64,000 bases of DNA, from assembly GCA_016858145.1 (NCBI GenBank), contig JAEHOE010000148.1, positions 243,210 to 307,209 of the forward strand. The letters run 5' to 3'. The notes below the pieces were generated by a model that did not search any database, had not been told where the DNA came from, and saw nothing but the letters and a program-made list of their open reading frames with translations. A program made the translations under genes and the position numbers. The DNA is from Edaphochlamys debaryana. Lineage: Eukaryota > Chlorophyta > Chlorophyceae > Chlamydomonadales. Positions 21,601-31,968 of the stretch are shown here, piece by piece; the first letter of the stretch is position 1, and the number at the start of each line of letters is the position of its first letter.

Positions 21601-24600
21601 GGCGATGAGGTAGAGGCCAGGCTCCATAACGTCATTTGGTCGGTGGGGATGAAGGGGTTGAGGGATGTTTCTAGCTAGCCACCTGCCACCTGCCACCCGT
21701 TCATGTCACCGCCCGACGAACTAACGGTAAGCCTGGGGGCTGACATGACTAATTCTCCTCCTCCCCCTCCCCCCCTCCCCCCCTCCCGCCCTCCCCCCCT
21801 CCCCCCCTCCCCCCCTGTCAGGGCGGGGGCCAGATCAACTCCACCCGCCTGGCCGCGCTGCTGTCCCGCCTGGCCCGGGACGAGGAGGCGGCGTTCGCGA
21901 GGAGGGCGGTGGGTGTTGGGGGGTGGGGGTGGGGGGGGCTGGAGGGAGGGAGATGGGATACGGAGGGCGGGTGGGGGTGGAAGCTTGAAGGGAAGAGGGG
22001 CTGGAGAAAGCCAGGAGACATGTCGAGCGTGCTTTGGCCGCTCCCCCTTGCTCCCATGATCGCCACAAGCCGTGCGATGACCTGCGCCATGCATCCCCGG
22101 AACCTGGCTCTCTCAAATGAATTTAACTCTGGCCCCGTGTCCCTAACCCCCCCCCCCCCAGGAGCACCGGAAGCGCATGCACCAGCGTGTGCAGGTGGGG
22201 GCGGGGCATTTTGACAGCGCGATATCCTGAACCCCGGCATCTGGGCTTGAACTCCTTACTCCTTGGGTTCCTGTGCACGGCGCACCTCCCGCACCCCCGG
22301 GCGACGCCGCCGCCCACCTCTCGCAGGCTGCCTCTTCTGACGCCGCCCCCCACCTCTCTCTCAGCCCCGTTATACCCTTACCACCGGGTCCCCCTGCCCC
22401 TCTCCCCCATTTGTCCCTAGGGCGATGCCGCTGCCCGCGACGCCGCCTTCTGGGATGCCGCCGCCTTCCCCCTCTGTTCCCTTTCATCCTCATGCCTCTC
22501 CCCCTGCCCCTCTCCCTTGCTCCCCCCAGGGGGACGCAGCGGCCCGCGACGCCGCCACCGCCCCGCACCGTGCCCCCTGCCCCCCATACTGAGTCATACC
22601 TTTCCCCTGCCCGTCCCCACCCACCACAGGGCGACGCAGCGGCCCGCGACGCCGCCTTCTGGGATGCCGCGGGCGCTCTTATGGGGTCGGAGGGGATCAG
22701 CGTGGGGGAGCTGCCGCCGGGGGTGGACCTAGACGAAGGTGAGGTGGGTTGGGGGGTTGGGTGGGGGGTTGGGGGGTGTCTGACGCTGAGCGGGGGTTTG
22801 GCGTTCAGCTGGGGTGCAGGGCAAGTTGGGCAGGTGGTACTGCAGAGGGAAGGGAGAAGAGGGAGTGGATGGCGCCGGGGGTGGAATTGGAAGAAGGAAG
22901 AAGCAGGCGGGTGGGGGGACGCGGCGGTGGGATGGGTGTGTGTGTGTGTTTGGGGGGGGAACCTGATTGGAGATTTCGCAATGAGGCCCCACGTGGGCAG
23001 ATGGTTGGCCGTAGGCGTAGGAAGGATGAAATGATTGGGCGTTGGAGGGCCTCTTTCATCTCCTTGCTTCTTGCTTCACCCTGCCCTTGCCTCCGTGTCG
23101 TATTCCCTCTCACTTCGGCCGTTTTCCCCCGACCTGGCCGCGGCCCGGGTGGCGCGGGTTTGGTCTGGCCCCCTTCCACCCGTCCCTGCCCTCTTCACCC
23201 CATTATCCCTCACCATCACCCCTTCCCTCTTTGCCGTTCGCGCCCCAGTCCGATCCCTCCCCTCTCCCTCCCCCCCTTACCGCTTGATGTTTCCCCTCTC
23301 CCTCCACCCACCCAGTCCAATCCCTCCCCTCTCCCTCCCCCCCTTACCGCTTGATGTTTCCCCTCTCCCTCCACCCACCCAGTCCAATCCCTCCCCTCTC
23401 CCTCACCCCCTTACCGCTTGATGTTTCCCCTCTCCCTCCACCCATCCAGTCCAATCCCTCCCCTCTCCCTCCCCCCCTTACCGCTTGATGTTTCCCCTCT
23501 CCCTCCACCCGCCCAGTCCTATCCGGCCTGGCCCTCTCTCCCGAGCTGGCCGTGGCTCTGGGCCTGGACTGGGCGCTGCCCTCGTTCGACGTACGGGCCG
23601 CCAGCGAGCCGCAGCTGCGGGCGGAGCTGGCCAAGCGGGTCAGCACGCGGACACAGGTGCGTGTGTGTGCTGACCCTGATTATATAGTCGCTAGCCCGAG
23701 AAAGTGGAAAGAGCAAGACCCAGGCTGCGCGTAGATGGCGGCTGTGCGTGTGTGTGTGGGGGGGGGGGGCGGGGGGGTTAGAGCTTGGGCCTGGGCTTGT
23801 AACGGTCGGTGCGGATTCGGCCGTCAAGCAGCGGGTCTGTGCATGCGGGTCCGTCCTGACTGGGTTCATGTGGGTCCAGGTAAACGCACTGAGCCTGCCT
23901 CATCCGTGCCCCCTCCCCTCTTCCCCCCCCCCCCCTTTCCCCCCTCAGGAGCGGGTCATGGCGGGTGACCCCTGGGCCGCCGACCCCTGCGCCATGGGCC
24001 TCCCGGGCTACCGCACCCGCTACTACCTGGCGCGGTTCCCGGAGGTGGAGGCGGGTGAGAGGGATGTGTGTGTGTGGAGGGGGGGGAAGGGGAGGGGGAG
24101 GGGGAGGGGGAGGGGGGGGGGGAGGGGGAGGGGGAGGGGGAGGGGGAGGGGGAGGGGGGAGGGGGAGGGGGAGGGGGAGGGGGGAGGGGGAGGGGGAGGG
24201 GGAGGGAGAGGGGAGGGGGAAGGGAGGGGGGGGGAGGGGGGAGGGAGGGAGGGGGGGCGCTGTGTCTGGGTTCTGCTAGGGGCTCGGGATGCGTGATGGA
24301 ATAGTTGATTCCCGGGGTGCAGGCATAGAGCGAGGGCATGGAGGGGTATAAGAGTTATGGGGGAACAGCGTTAGGCCGCCAACCTCCACGCCACGACGAT
24401 GTTTACTTGTTGGAAGATGCTGGAGCGTTTCTGTTGTTAACCGCCCCAACCAACTGCCAACCGACAGGGGGTGACGTGGACAAGATCGCTGCGCGGGCGG
24501 TGCGTGCCTTCATGGACGGGTTTGCCTGGGTGTACAGGTGGGTGGGGAGGGGGAGAGCGGGGGGGGCGGGAGGGGGGGAGGGTGACTTGGCCGCACCTCG

Positions 24601-27600
24601 TCTTCCTACCCAACCACACACCACCCTCCCTCCTCCTTACCGTCTACCGGGCTTCAACTTGTTTCGAGCAAGTACCGTATTTAGGGTGCACCGCGCACCA
24701 AATGCTTGGCGTCCCCGCTAATGCGTTGCCTGCGCCTCTCCCGACCCCGGCCCCCAGGCACTACAGCCTGTGCGATGTGGAAATGGGAAAACATTCTCCC
24801 CGCCATCCGTTCCCATAACTCCTATCCGTTCCCATAACTCCCATCACTCCCCCCAGGTACTACAGCCTGGGCCCTGCGGCGCTGGACTTCGGATCAGGGG
24901 AAGGCGGGGGCGGGGGGGCTGCTGCGGACCCACACGCGGGCGCTCCCGAGGGCGCGTCCTGGACCTGGTGGGGTGGGGTTGGTGGTTGGTGGTTGGGGGT
25001 TGGGGGTTGGGGGTTGGGGGTTGGAACGGGGTTGGGGGTTGGAGTGGTGTGCAGGGGCGGTTCTGGACCTGGTAGGCTGGGGATGGGGAGCTCGGGGTGG
25101 GTCTGGGGCGGAGTGGAATTGGTACGAGGGCTTGCAGGAAAGGGGAGCAAGCGGTGTGTGTGTGGGGGGGGTGCTTGTCCTTGACACCACTATCCAAGCT
25201 GCCCACGGCCGTCCCTTGTCCCTCCGCCCTACCCCCCCCCCCCAGGGCGTACCCCTTCCACTACGCCCCCCTCATGCAAGACCTGGCCAACACACGGGTG
25301 CAGGTGGGGGGTGCCCCCAGTAGCGCTAGCTTGCCTATCCCTTTCCCGTCCTTGTTCACTTGACGATAGGGCAGCCTTTCCACTCGACGATAGGGCAGCC
25401 TTTCTCCCCGCCCCCTGCCAGACTGCCCCTCACCCCCACCCATACCCCCCTCTCTGCCGAGACGACGCTCTCTGCTCGCAAGAGCAGAGTTGCGGGTAGT
25501 CGCCGACCAGAGATGTTGTTGCACCTTGCTGGCCTTGCTTATCGCGTACCTCGTCTCCCGTGTCTCCTTTCCCCCTCTCTCCCCTCTTGCACCCCCCCAG
25601 GCCCTGGCCTTCCGCGGCCAGCGCCTATACATAGATATCCAGTCTTTTTTATTCAGCCCCACGCTTTACCGCTTTCATTTGGCCAAACTTTTTTCACCCT
25701 CTCTCCCCCTCTCCCCATCCACCCCTCCCCCCTACAGGCCCTGGCCTTCCGCGGGCAGCGCCGCTCCCGCCTGGCCTCCCCCCCCATCCCCGTGCGCCGG
25801 GAGCTGCCCGACCCCGCCACCTGCCCCCCCGAGGACTGGGCGCCCCCCGGGGGGCCGGTGCGGCCGCTGCTGCAGCTGCTCTGCATCCTGCCGCCCAGGA
25901 GGTGGGGCGGGGGGGCGTGTGTGCGGGGGTGGTGGAGTGTGAACTAGCCGTGTCGGGACTGAAACGTACAGGAGGCAAATGTGTGTAAGCTGCAGCCAAG
26001 GAGGTGGGTGCGTGTGGGGGAGTGTGTGTGGGGCGCACGGGTGGCGTGCACTGCAACAGCGATTGAATTGGAGCAGATAGGGTTTAGGAACTAGCCATGT
26101 CGCGCGACCGACGGAGGAGGCGGGTGCCGAGGAGGTGCGTGCGCGTACGCTCTTGCGTGGACAGAAAACCCAGAGCAACAGCAGTATCGCCCAGGAATAG
26201 AAATGCAGTTCACTCCGCTGATTGAGTCTGTGGATGCCCTGCGCGACTGAAAATGTGCAGGAGGCAAATGTGCGTTGTGTGAGACCCTTGGTGCACTCTC
26301 CTGCCCCCCCCCCCTCCGCAGTGCCATGTCCGCCCTCCCCTCCCAGCTGGCCTCCATGCTCCTGATCGCCCACGAACTGAGCGACGACGAGGAGGAGGGG
26401 GCGGAGAGGGAGGGGGGGCACGGGGGGGAGGGGCACGAGGGGGAGGAGGAGGAGAGGGAGCACGGGGGCGGCAGGGGCAGGGGCAAGGGGCACAAGGGCA
26501 AGGGCAAGGAGGCGGAGGCGGGCCGCGGCAGAGGCCGCGGCGGAGGCGGAGGAGGCAGAGGCGGGCGCGGAGGCAGGGGCGGCCGCGGCGGCGCTGGCTT
26601 CCACGTCCTCATGTCGGCGGCGGGTGAGAGGGGGCGTGGGAGCGGAAGGGAAGTCTAGAAAGGGAGCAGAGCGGCGGGAGATGGGTGGGCCTCTTTTGCA
26701 TAGCTCTGTCCACCCTCGTTCTGGTGTTGCTGTTCGGGATCACTGTCTTTGTTCCCTTCTTCTTTATAGCCCCTTGCCTCCCACAACCGCGACTGAAGAC
26801 GATGACACATCCCACAACAACGTGAACCTAGCCCCCTTTCCCGCCCCCCCCCCCCCCCAGACCGCATCGTGGGAGGATGCCTGCCTCGATGCCGCAGTGC
26901 ATGTGGATGTGTATGTCCCCTCCCAACCTTCCCGGACCCCCCCCCCGACCCCCCCGACCCCTCCTACCCCCCCCCCCCCCTTCCCCCCCCCCCAGACCGC
27001 ATCGTGGAGGACAGCCCCGATCCCAGCAGCGCCTCCGAGGGGGAGGGCGAGGGGGCGGGGGCGGGGGCGGAGCAGGACCCGACCAAGTGGGGCAGGTGAG
27101 CCGCCACTCGCCCGGCCTGCGCCCCCTTGCATCCTGCTCCCACACTACAAGCCTCAGCCCCGCTGTCATTCTACTTCGCCCGGGTCCCGTGATCGCTCAC
27201 GTGCTCGCAGCCAGCATTTGGGCCCTCCCCTCCCTGTCAGCGTCATGCCCCCACCCCCACCCGTTCTCCCTGACATCTCTCAATCCTTTCCCTTGCCCCT
27301 TCCTTTCTCCCCCCTCCCTCTCCTCCCCTCCCTCCCCCAAGGTTCGGCCCCTCTGGCGGCTCCCTCGGCGCCCCCTGGGGCTGGGGCCTCGACCCCGGCG
27401 GGGCGCTGAGCCTGCACCTGCTGGCGCAGCGGGTGGCGAGGTACTTCCCGAGGGACGTGCCCCCCCTGGTGGACGTGAGCGGTGGGTCCTGAGAGGGGGG
27501 TAGAGGGGAGGGGGGTAGAGGAGGGGGGGAAGGGGAAGGGAGAGGGAGGGTGGCGAGGTACTTCCCGAGGGACGTGCCGCCGCTGGTGGACGTGAGCGGT

Positions 27601-29939
27601 GGTCCTGAGAGGGGGGTAGAGGGGAGGGGGGTAGAGGAGGGGGGGAAGGGGAAGGGAGAGGGAGGGTGGCGAGGTACTTCCCGAGGGACGTGCCGCCGCT
27701 GGTGGACGTGAGCGGTGGTCCTGAGAGGGGGGTAGAGGGGATGTTTGAAGCTGATAAGAGGGAGAGCGTGGTTAGTGGGGTAGAGGGGAGGGGGGTAGAG
27801 GAGGGTGGGTGGGAGGAGGGAAGTGCCCACCCCGGTGGACGTGAGCGATGGGTTGGTGGGCGGGAGGGGGGGAGGGCGGGAGGGCAGGGACCAGGGAGGA
27901 TGATGAGGGGAAGCAGAGGACTGCAGAAGTGCATGGGCCGGTTGCGCGCAGTTCCAACGTCTCGCCTTCCTCGTCTGGCCCCTCCCTCCCTCCCTCCTCT
28001 CCCCCCCCTTCCCCCCCAGGCAAGAAGCACTTGCACACAGCGGTTGTGCGGCTGCCCTTCGTTCGCCCCCAGCTGTTGGCGTCCGTCATTCAGGAGGGGC
28101 TGCGGGGGGGCATGGAGCTGAGCGGGGAGGAGCAGGTGTGGGGGGGGGGAGGGGGGCCAGAGGGAGAGGGAAAGGGCAGGGGAGGTTGCCCGGGGTGAGA
28201 CGGTGAGACCAATGGTTTTGACCCGCCTTCCACCCCGCTTGGACGATGACCTCACCCAGCGTCGTGTTTACCGCTTCACCGCTCCTCCACCTTCCCCGAC
28301 GGCCCCGCAGAGCCGCAACCGGCTGCTCGCAGCGGACCAAACAAGTCTCCGTCTCCCCTCCCCTGACGTGCCCCTCCCCCGACGTGCCCCTCCCCCGACG
28401 TGCCCCTCCCCCAACGTGCCCCTCCCTGACCTGCCCTGACGTGCCCTTTCGCCCCATTGCCCTAACCGCAGAGTCGCAACAGGGTGCTCCCAGCGGACCT
28501 GCTGCTGCACCCCGCCCTCTTCGCAGCCGCAGCCGCCGCCGCCGTCGGCGCCGCCGCCGCCGCCAGCCCGGACGTCATCGCCTGGCGGCTGCTGCTGGGC
28601 CCGTCGCCGCCGGCCCTGCCGCCGCCGCCGCCGGGTGACGCTGCGGCGCCGCCGCCAGCCCCGCCTCCGCCCCAACCGCCGCCGCGGCCGCCAGCGCCTC
28701 CGCCGGGGCCCGTCATGGGGGGGGCCCTGGGGCTCCTCCTGGCCAAGCGGGGAGGGCTTGCGCCGCCGCCACCAGTACCGGCGGCGGCGGCGGCGGCGGC
28801 ACCCAGGCCGCCGCCGCCGGGCCCGCCACCCAAGGTCATCCCGCTGGACGTGGCCGGCCTGCCGGTGGCGTCAACACAAGCCTCGTTGCTTCCGGGTAAG
28901 GGGGTGGTGAGCTAGAATAAAGTCAAAACCCCCGTTGAAAGTTGGGATGTGGGATTGATGGGGCAACCTGTGAACGTTCACTCCCGCCGGGGTAGATCCA
29001 GGGGTGCGTACAGACGCCGTGACTGCCCCGCTGGCGTCCTTATCACCGTCCTTACCCCTTTGAGCGTCCTCCCCTTTGAGCGTCCTCCCCCCCTGTCGCA
29101 TTTCCCTCATCCCTCCCCCCCCCCCCAGGCGCGCAGCCCCCGCCCCCCCGCGTGGACCGCCCCACCTGGCGGCGGCTGGAGGCGGCGGCGGCGCGGGGGC
29201 GGTCCTACGCGGAGCGGGTGCTGGGGCTGGCGCCGCGGGGGAGGGGCGGCGGGGGGCAGGTGCGGTGCGGGCGGTGGTGGGGGGTGCAAAGGGGGGGACG
29301 GGGCGTCAGGGGGTGAGCGGGGGGCACGCACCGGCTGAGGTGCTCGTTCGACGTGGAGCGTTTGACGTACCCATTGCCTTGACGTGGCTTACCGGTAACT
29401 CCTCCCTTCCTCTCACAATCGCCGCCCGTGGCTCCCCACCGCAGTTCGCCAACCGCGGCGCCAACAACCCCGCCGCCCAGTCCAACGCCTCAACCGTGGG
29501 CGGCAGCGCGGAGTACATGTCGTACGGCGGTGGCGGCAGTTATAACGGTGGTGGCGGTTTTAACGATGCCGGCGGCGGAGGCGGCCGCGGCTTCCGGGGG
29601 AGGGGCGGCCGGGGCGGCCACGACGGCGGCGGGGAGGGTCGGGGCCGCCGGGGCGGAGGTCCGGGAAGGGGCGGCGGGGGCCGCGGTGGTTACGACGGCG
29701 GGGACGGGTACGGCGGAGGCAGGGGAGGAGGATACGGTGGCCGGGGTTACGGCGGTAGAGGCGGGAGTGGAGGGTACGGCGGCGGCGGAGGGTACGGTGG
29801 AGGCGGGGGATACGGAGGCGGGGGCGGGGGTTACGGGGGACGAGGCGGAGGTGAGGGTGGAGCGGGTGGCCGAGGCAGGTCCTCTGCCCAGTACGGTCGG
29901 GGCGGTGGGGGCAACGAGCGAATGGCGGGGGGGCGGTAG
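15639..29939 (+). CDS. XRN-family 5'-3' exoribonuclease with large core insertion and RGG tail
   Basis: Twenty-five exons join in phase: 15639-15759, 16176-16197, 16750-17045, 17468-17578, 18322-18398, 18575-18694, 19389-19713, 19884-21121, 21415-21537, 21822-21908, 22162-22194, 22630-22738, 23517-23656, 23949-24054, 24468-24537, 24857-24967, 25246-25303, 25738-25901, 26322-26623, 26996-27095, 27342-27481, 28020-28135, 28472-28895, 29129-29259 and 29445-29939, giving about 1,672 residues. Family hallmarks appear in order: [67 protein letters not shown] with the metal-binding acidic residues, [29 protein letters not shown] and [16 protein letters not shown] enzymes degrade 5'-monophosphorylated RNA. 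Between [10 protein letters not shown] and [11 protein letters not shown] lie about 390 acidic, Ala/Pro- and Gly-Ser-rich residues (about 358-750) not typical of the family. A second acidic/RG-rich region covers about 1105-1204, and the last 165 residues are RGG-rich, suggesting RNA binding. Whether it is the cytoplasmic or nuclear paralogue cannot be told. Confidence 0.92.
17440..17463 (+). repeat. Telomere-like (CCCTAAA)3 at a splice acceptor
   Basis: Three perfect CCCTAAA units plus CCC lie in the XRN intron immediately before the ACAG acceptor at 17467. This is the Arabidopsis-type telomere heptamer rather than the TTTTAGGG octamer known for Chlamydomonas. Here it takes the place of the usual pyrimidine tract. 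Confidence 0.8.
19030..19440 (+). repeat. Four tandem copies of an exon 5' edge with acceptor (XRN)
   Basis: The CAG|GACGCCGAC acceptor and the exon start encoding DADLLL with HEPHV occur at AG positions 19031, 19154, 19271 and 19388, at spacings of 123, 117 and 117 bp. Only the fourth copy continues in the conserved frame. The first copy has diverged and its frame is broken. Confidence 0.85.
19528..19640 (+). repeat. GGATCT/GGATCC hexamer repeat encoding Gly-Ser linker
   Basis: Runs of GGATCT/GGATCC hexamers encode alternating Gly-Ser within the XRN coding sequence. The same hexamer family occurs in exon 3 (16857-16930) and at the end of the large insertion (20960-21040), so it has spread within this gene. 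A weaker, diverged version lies in the OXA gene near 5345-5395. Confidence 0.8.
22417..22690 (+). repeat. Tandem copies of an acceptor plus exon start (XRN exon 12)
   Basis: The AG|GGCGACGC acceptor followed by sequence encoding [13 protein letters not shown] occurs at AG positions 22420, 22529 and 22629, with a looser fourth relative near 22300. The copy at 22629 is used in the phase-consistent model. The others lack a suitable continuation. Confidence 0.75.
23249..23516 (+). repeat. Four perfect-length 67-bp repeats ending in a splice acceptor
   Basis: The AG acceptors fall at 23248, 23315, 23382, 23449 and 23516, exactly 67 bp apart. The pyrimidine-rich unit between them is nearly identical, containing TTACCGCTTGATGTTTC. 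Only the last AG leads into the XRN exon. Confidence 0.9.
24077..24257 (+). repeat. Purine-only (GGGGGA)n tract
   Basis: This is an intronic run of about 180 bp composed almost wholly of G with regularly spaced A. It is an all-purine strand that could form G-quadruplex or triplex structures. Confidence 0.9.
27432..27722 (+). repeat. Three tandem copies (about 117 bp) of an exon end plus donor (XRN)
   Basis: The exon segment encoding [16 protein letters not shown] with its GTGGGTC or GTGGTCC donor begins at 27432, 27549 and 27665. The intron sequence that follows, including GAGAGGGGGGTAGAGGGGA, is repeated too. The first copy is the one continuous with the upstream exon. Confidence 0.9.
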
Positions 29940-29984
29940 TGCGTAGAGTCCGGCGACGCTGGAACCTGGAACCTGCATACGGTA

Positions 29985-30525
29985 CGGATTGCTTCAATGG
30001 AAGGATGGTGTAGTTCCAAAGTACGGAGAGTCTCCGCCAGGGCCAGGGATGCGCCGCCGCCGCCCGCCGCCAGCGCCGCCGCCGCCACCGGCGCTGCGGT
30101 GCGTGGTTGCACCGCGCAAGGAACCCGCGGTGTTTGAAGGAGGGCGCAGCGGTGGCGAGGCGAGCGCCCGCGGCTCCCAAGGGCCCGGCACATACAGCTG
30201 GTGGCCCCACCGCCCGCTCTGCCGTACGTACCCCACTCGGGCCGCGGAGGGCCCGTGGCCGGGGCCGCCGAGTGCGCTGAAGCGGGCAATCGATGGCTGG
30301 GCCTGGTGGCCTGGTGCCCCAGCGTCACGCACCCCCACTGACCAAGCGCTTCGCTTCGTTGTTTTCTTCTACACCCCCACTGACCAAGCGCTTCGCTTCG
30401 TTGTTTTCTTCTACACCCCCACTGACCAAGCGCTTCGCTTCGTTGTTTTCTTCTACACCCCCACTGACGTACGTACGTAGCACGTCAGCGCCGCGTCCCT
30501 GGCGGCGCTTGCAAGTTGCAACCCG
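29985..30525 (-). pseudogene. Frameshifted fragment copied from the cNMP-binding gene
   Basis: This stretch aligns with 39775-40175 of the cyclic-nucleotide-binding gene, in the same orientation. Shared blocks include CCGTGGCCGGGG(C/T)(C/T)GCCGAG, GTGCGCTGAAGCGGG, GCCAGGGATGCG and GCGTCCCTGGCGGCGCTTG. The minus-strand translation matches the gene's FSALGSPGHG and SLRGGAT segments, while ASLALAE falls in a different frame, so it cannot encode that protein. A 42-bp tandem repeat interrupts the aligned region. It is about 9 kb from its likely source. Confidence 0.7.
30331..30467 (+). repeat. 42-bp tandem repeat, three copies plus partial
   Basis: Units at 30331-30372, 30373-30414 and 30415-30456 are identical as read, followed by 11 bases of a fourth. 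The 42-bp length is a multiple of three, so the tract is open and would encode TPTDQALRFVVFFY repeats. Nothing suggests it is translated. A related sequence in inverse orientation lies at about 48588-48620. Confidence 0.9.
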
Positions 30526-31968
30526 TTGGTGGGGACCCGGCGTCGCCACTCGCCAGCAGCGCCTGGTTTCATCAAGATCCCCGGGGCCCTAAGCCGTCGC
30601 CTGCGGCGCCCGCGCCTCCTGCCCTCGGCCATACCCTGGCTTTGCCGGAGCGAGGCAGGCGCACGGGCTGGCGGCGGGTCGTGGGGTCGTTGAGCCGTAC
30701 GTACCCGATACGTGGGGTTACCGTACACACTGAATGCCTTTTCGGGTTCGGGAGCTGGTGGTGGGAGTCAGGGGCGACACCTCGTAGGAGCCGCATGCGT
30801 TGCAGAGTCAAAGCTGTCTCTGGTGCCCTGTGGTGCCCTGTGGCGCTAACATCATGATGCCCGACTCCGAGACGATCCGCCAACCTCCACTCAAGTCTGC
30901 ATAGTTTGCGACCCACGCCCTACGCCCAGTCGCCCACGACAAGGCGCTTCGCGCTACTTTGATGTCATTGAACCCCCATTCAGCCTCCGTCAGGCCGACC
31001 CGGCTGTGGGCTGCGAGCGTTGACGGGTGGGCGCACGGTGAAGGATGGGGCGGGAGGCGGGAGGGCGTTGGGCTGGAAATGCACTTTGCTGGCCTTGCTT
31101 TTCGCGTAACCTCGTCCCCGTTTCCCATTCTCCCTAGGTTGGAATGCGGAGTGGCGCGTACCGGTAGGAGGGAGGCACAGCGGTGTTCTTTGTACCGGGA
31201 TGCATGTGGGGGCCGGGCGGGGCAGCACTTTGGAAAAGGATGCTGGCACCAGGGCCGTGGATGGAGTGATAAAAGGGGGGCAGCAGCGCGGGGAGTCGCA
31301 AGGCAGTGCGTGCGTGCTTTCATTCGCCCAGCGACGTGCACGCAGCGGGTTAGTGTGGAGGTGTGTCCCTCGACGTTCGGTCGGAGGTGTGGAGGTGTGA
31401 CCTCATGACCGTGGCCGACTCAGATCAAGCGCGCTGAACACAGGGCCGAGACTTCTGCACGACTCTTGCAAGTATTAAGCCCCGAGCTGGCCAAGCGCCC
31501 GCCAACAAGGATCGTCCAATTCCTCATCGCTGATGATTGGGCCTGGAAACACATCAAGAGTACATGCAAAACGCCGCACAGCACTTCAAAGCTAGCTGCA
31601 CAAAAAAGAGCCCTCCGTTTTTGGCGCGATACGCTTTAAAGGCAGTCATCGAATACCGCACGCACGCATGTGAGCGTGCGCCATTTCAGCACTCCACACA
31701 CACTGATCAGGCTTCTACAAAGCGACGAAAGTGAGAAAGAGTCGCAGGCACGGTGAGCTCAAGCCGCGAAGCATGCGCCTGTGCGCCACCGCCTCTGCTG
31801 CACAGCAGGCCGCCGGCAAGTCCTGCCTACTTTATCGACTTCTAATGGACTAAAATCGTTGATCCCAGGGTTCCGGCGTGTTCAGGAAGGGCCGGGACGC
31901 AAAGCGCACTACGGGAGCGGTGACATGTCTGGCCCGCCGCTGTGCCTGATAACCCCCCAGGTACTCCG

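Larger units (their letters stand above)
29940..31968. other. Intergenic region with pseudogene and repeats
   Basis: The left part carries an antisense pseudogene fragment and a 42-bp tandem repeat, annotated separately. From 30525 to about 31430 I see no gene, but 31079-31130 matches a segment of an XRN intron (25520-25575). From about 31430 to 31968 the sequence is less GC-rich and probably holds the promoter and 5' UTR of the next gene. A possible 5'-UTR acceptor (CCCCCCAG at 31960) lies eight bases before its ATG. Confidence 0.5.

Noticed and set aside
23249..23516. CRISPR-like regular spacing of 67-bp repeats
   Set aside because: The units are contiguous with no variable spacers and end in splice acceptors within a eukaryotic intron.
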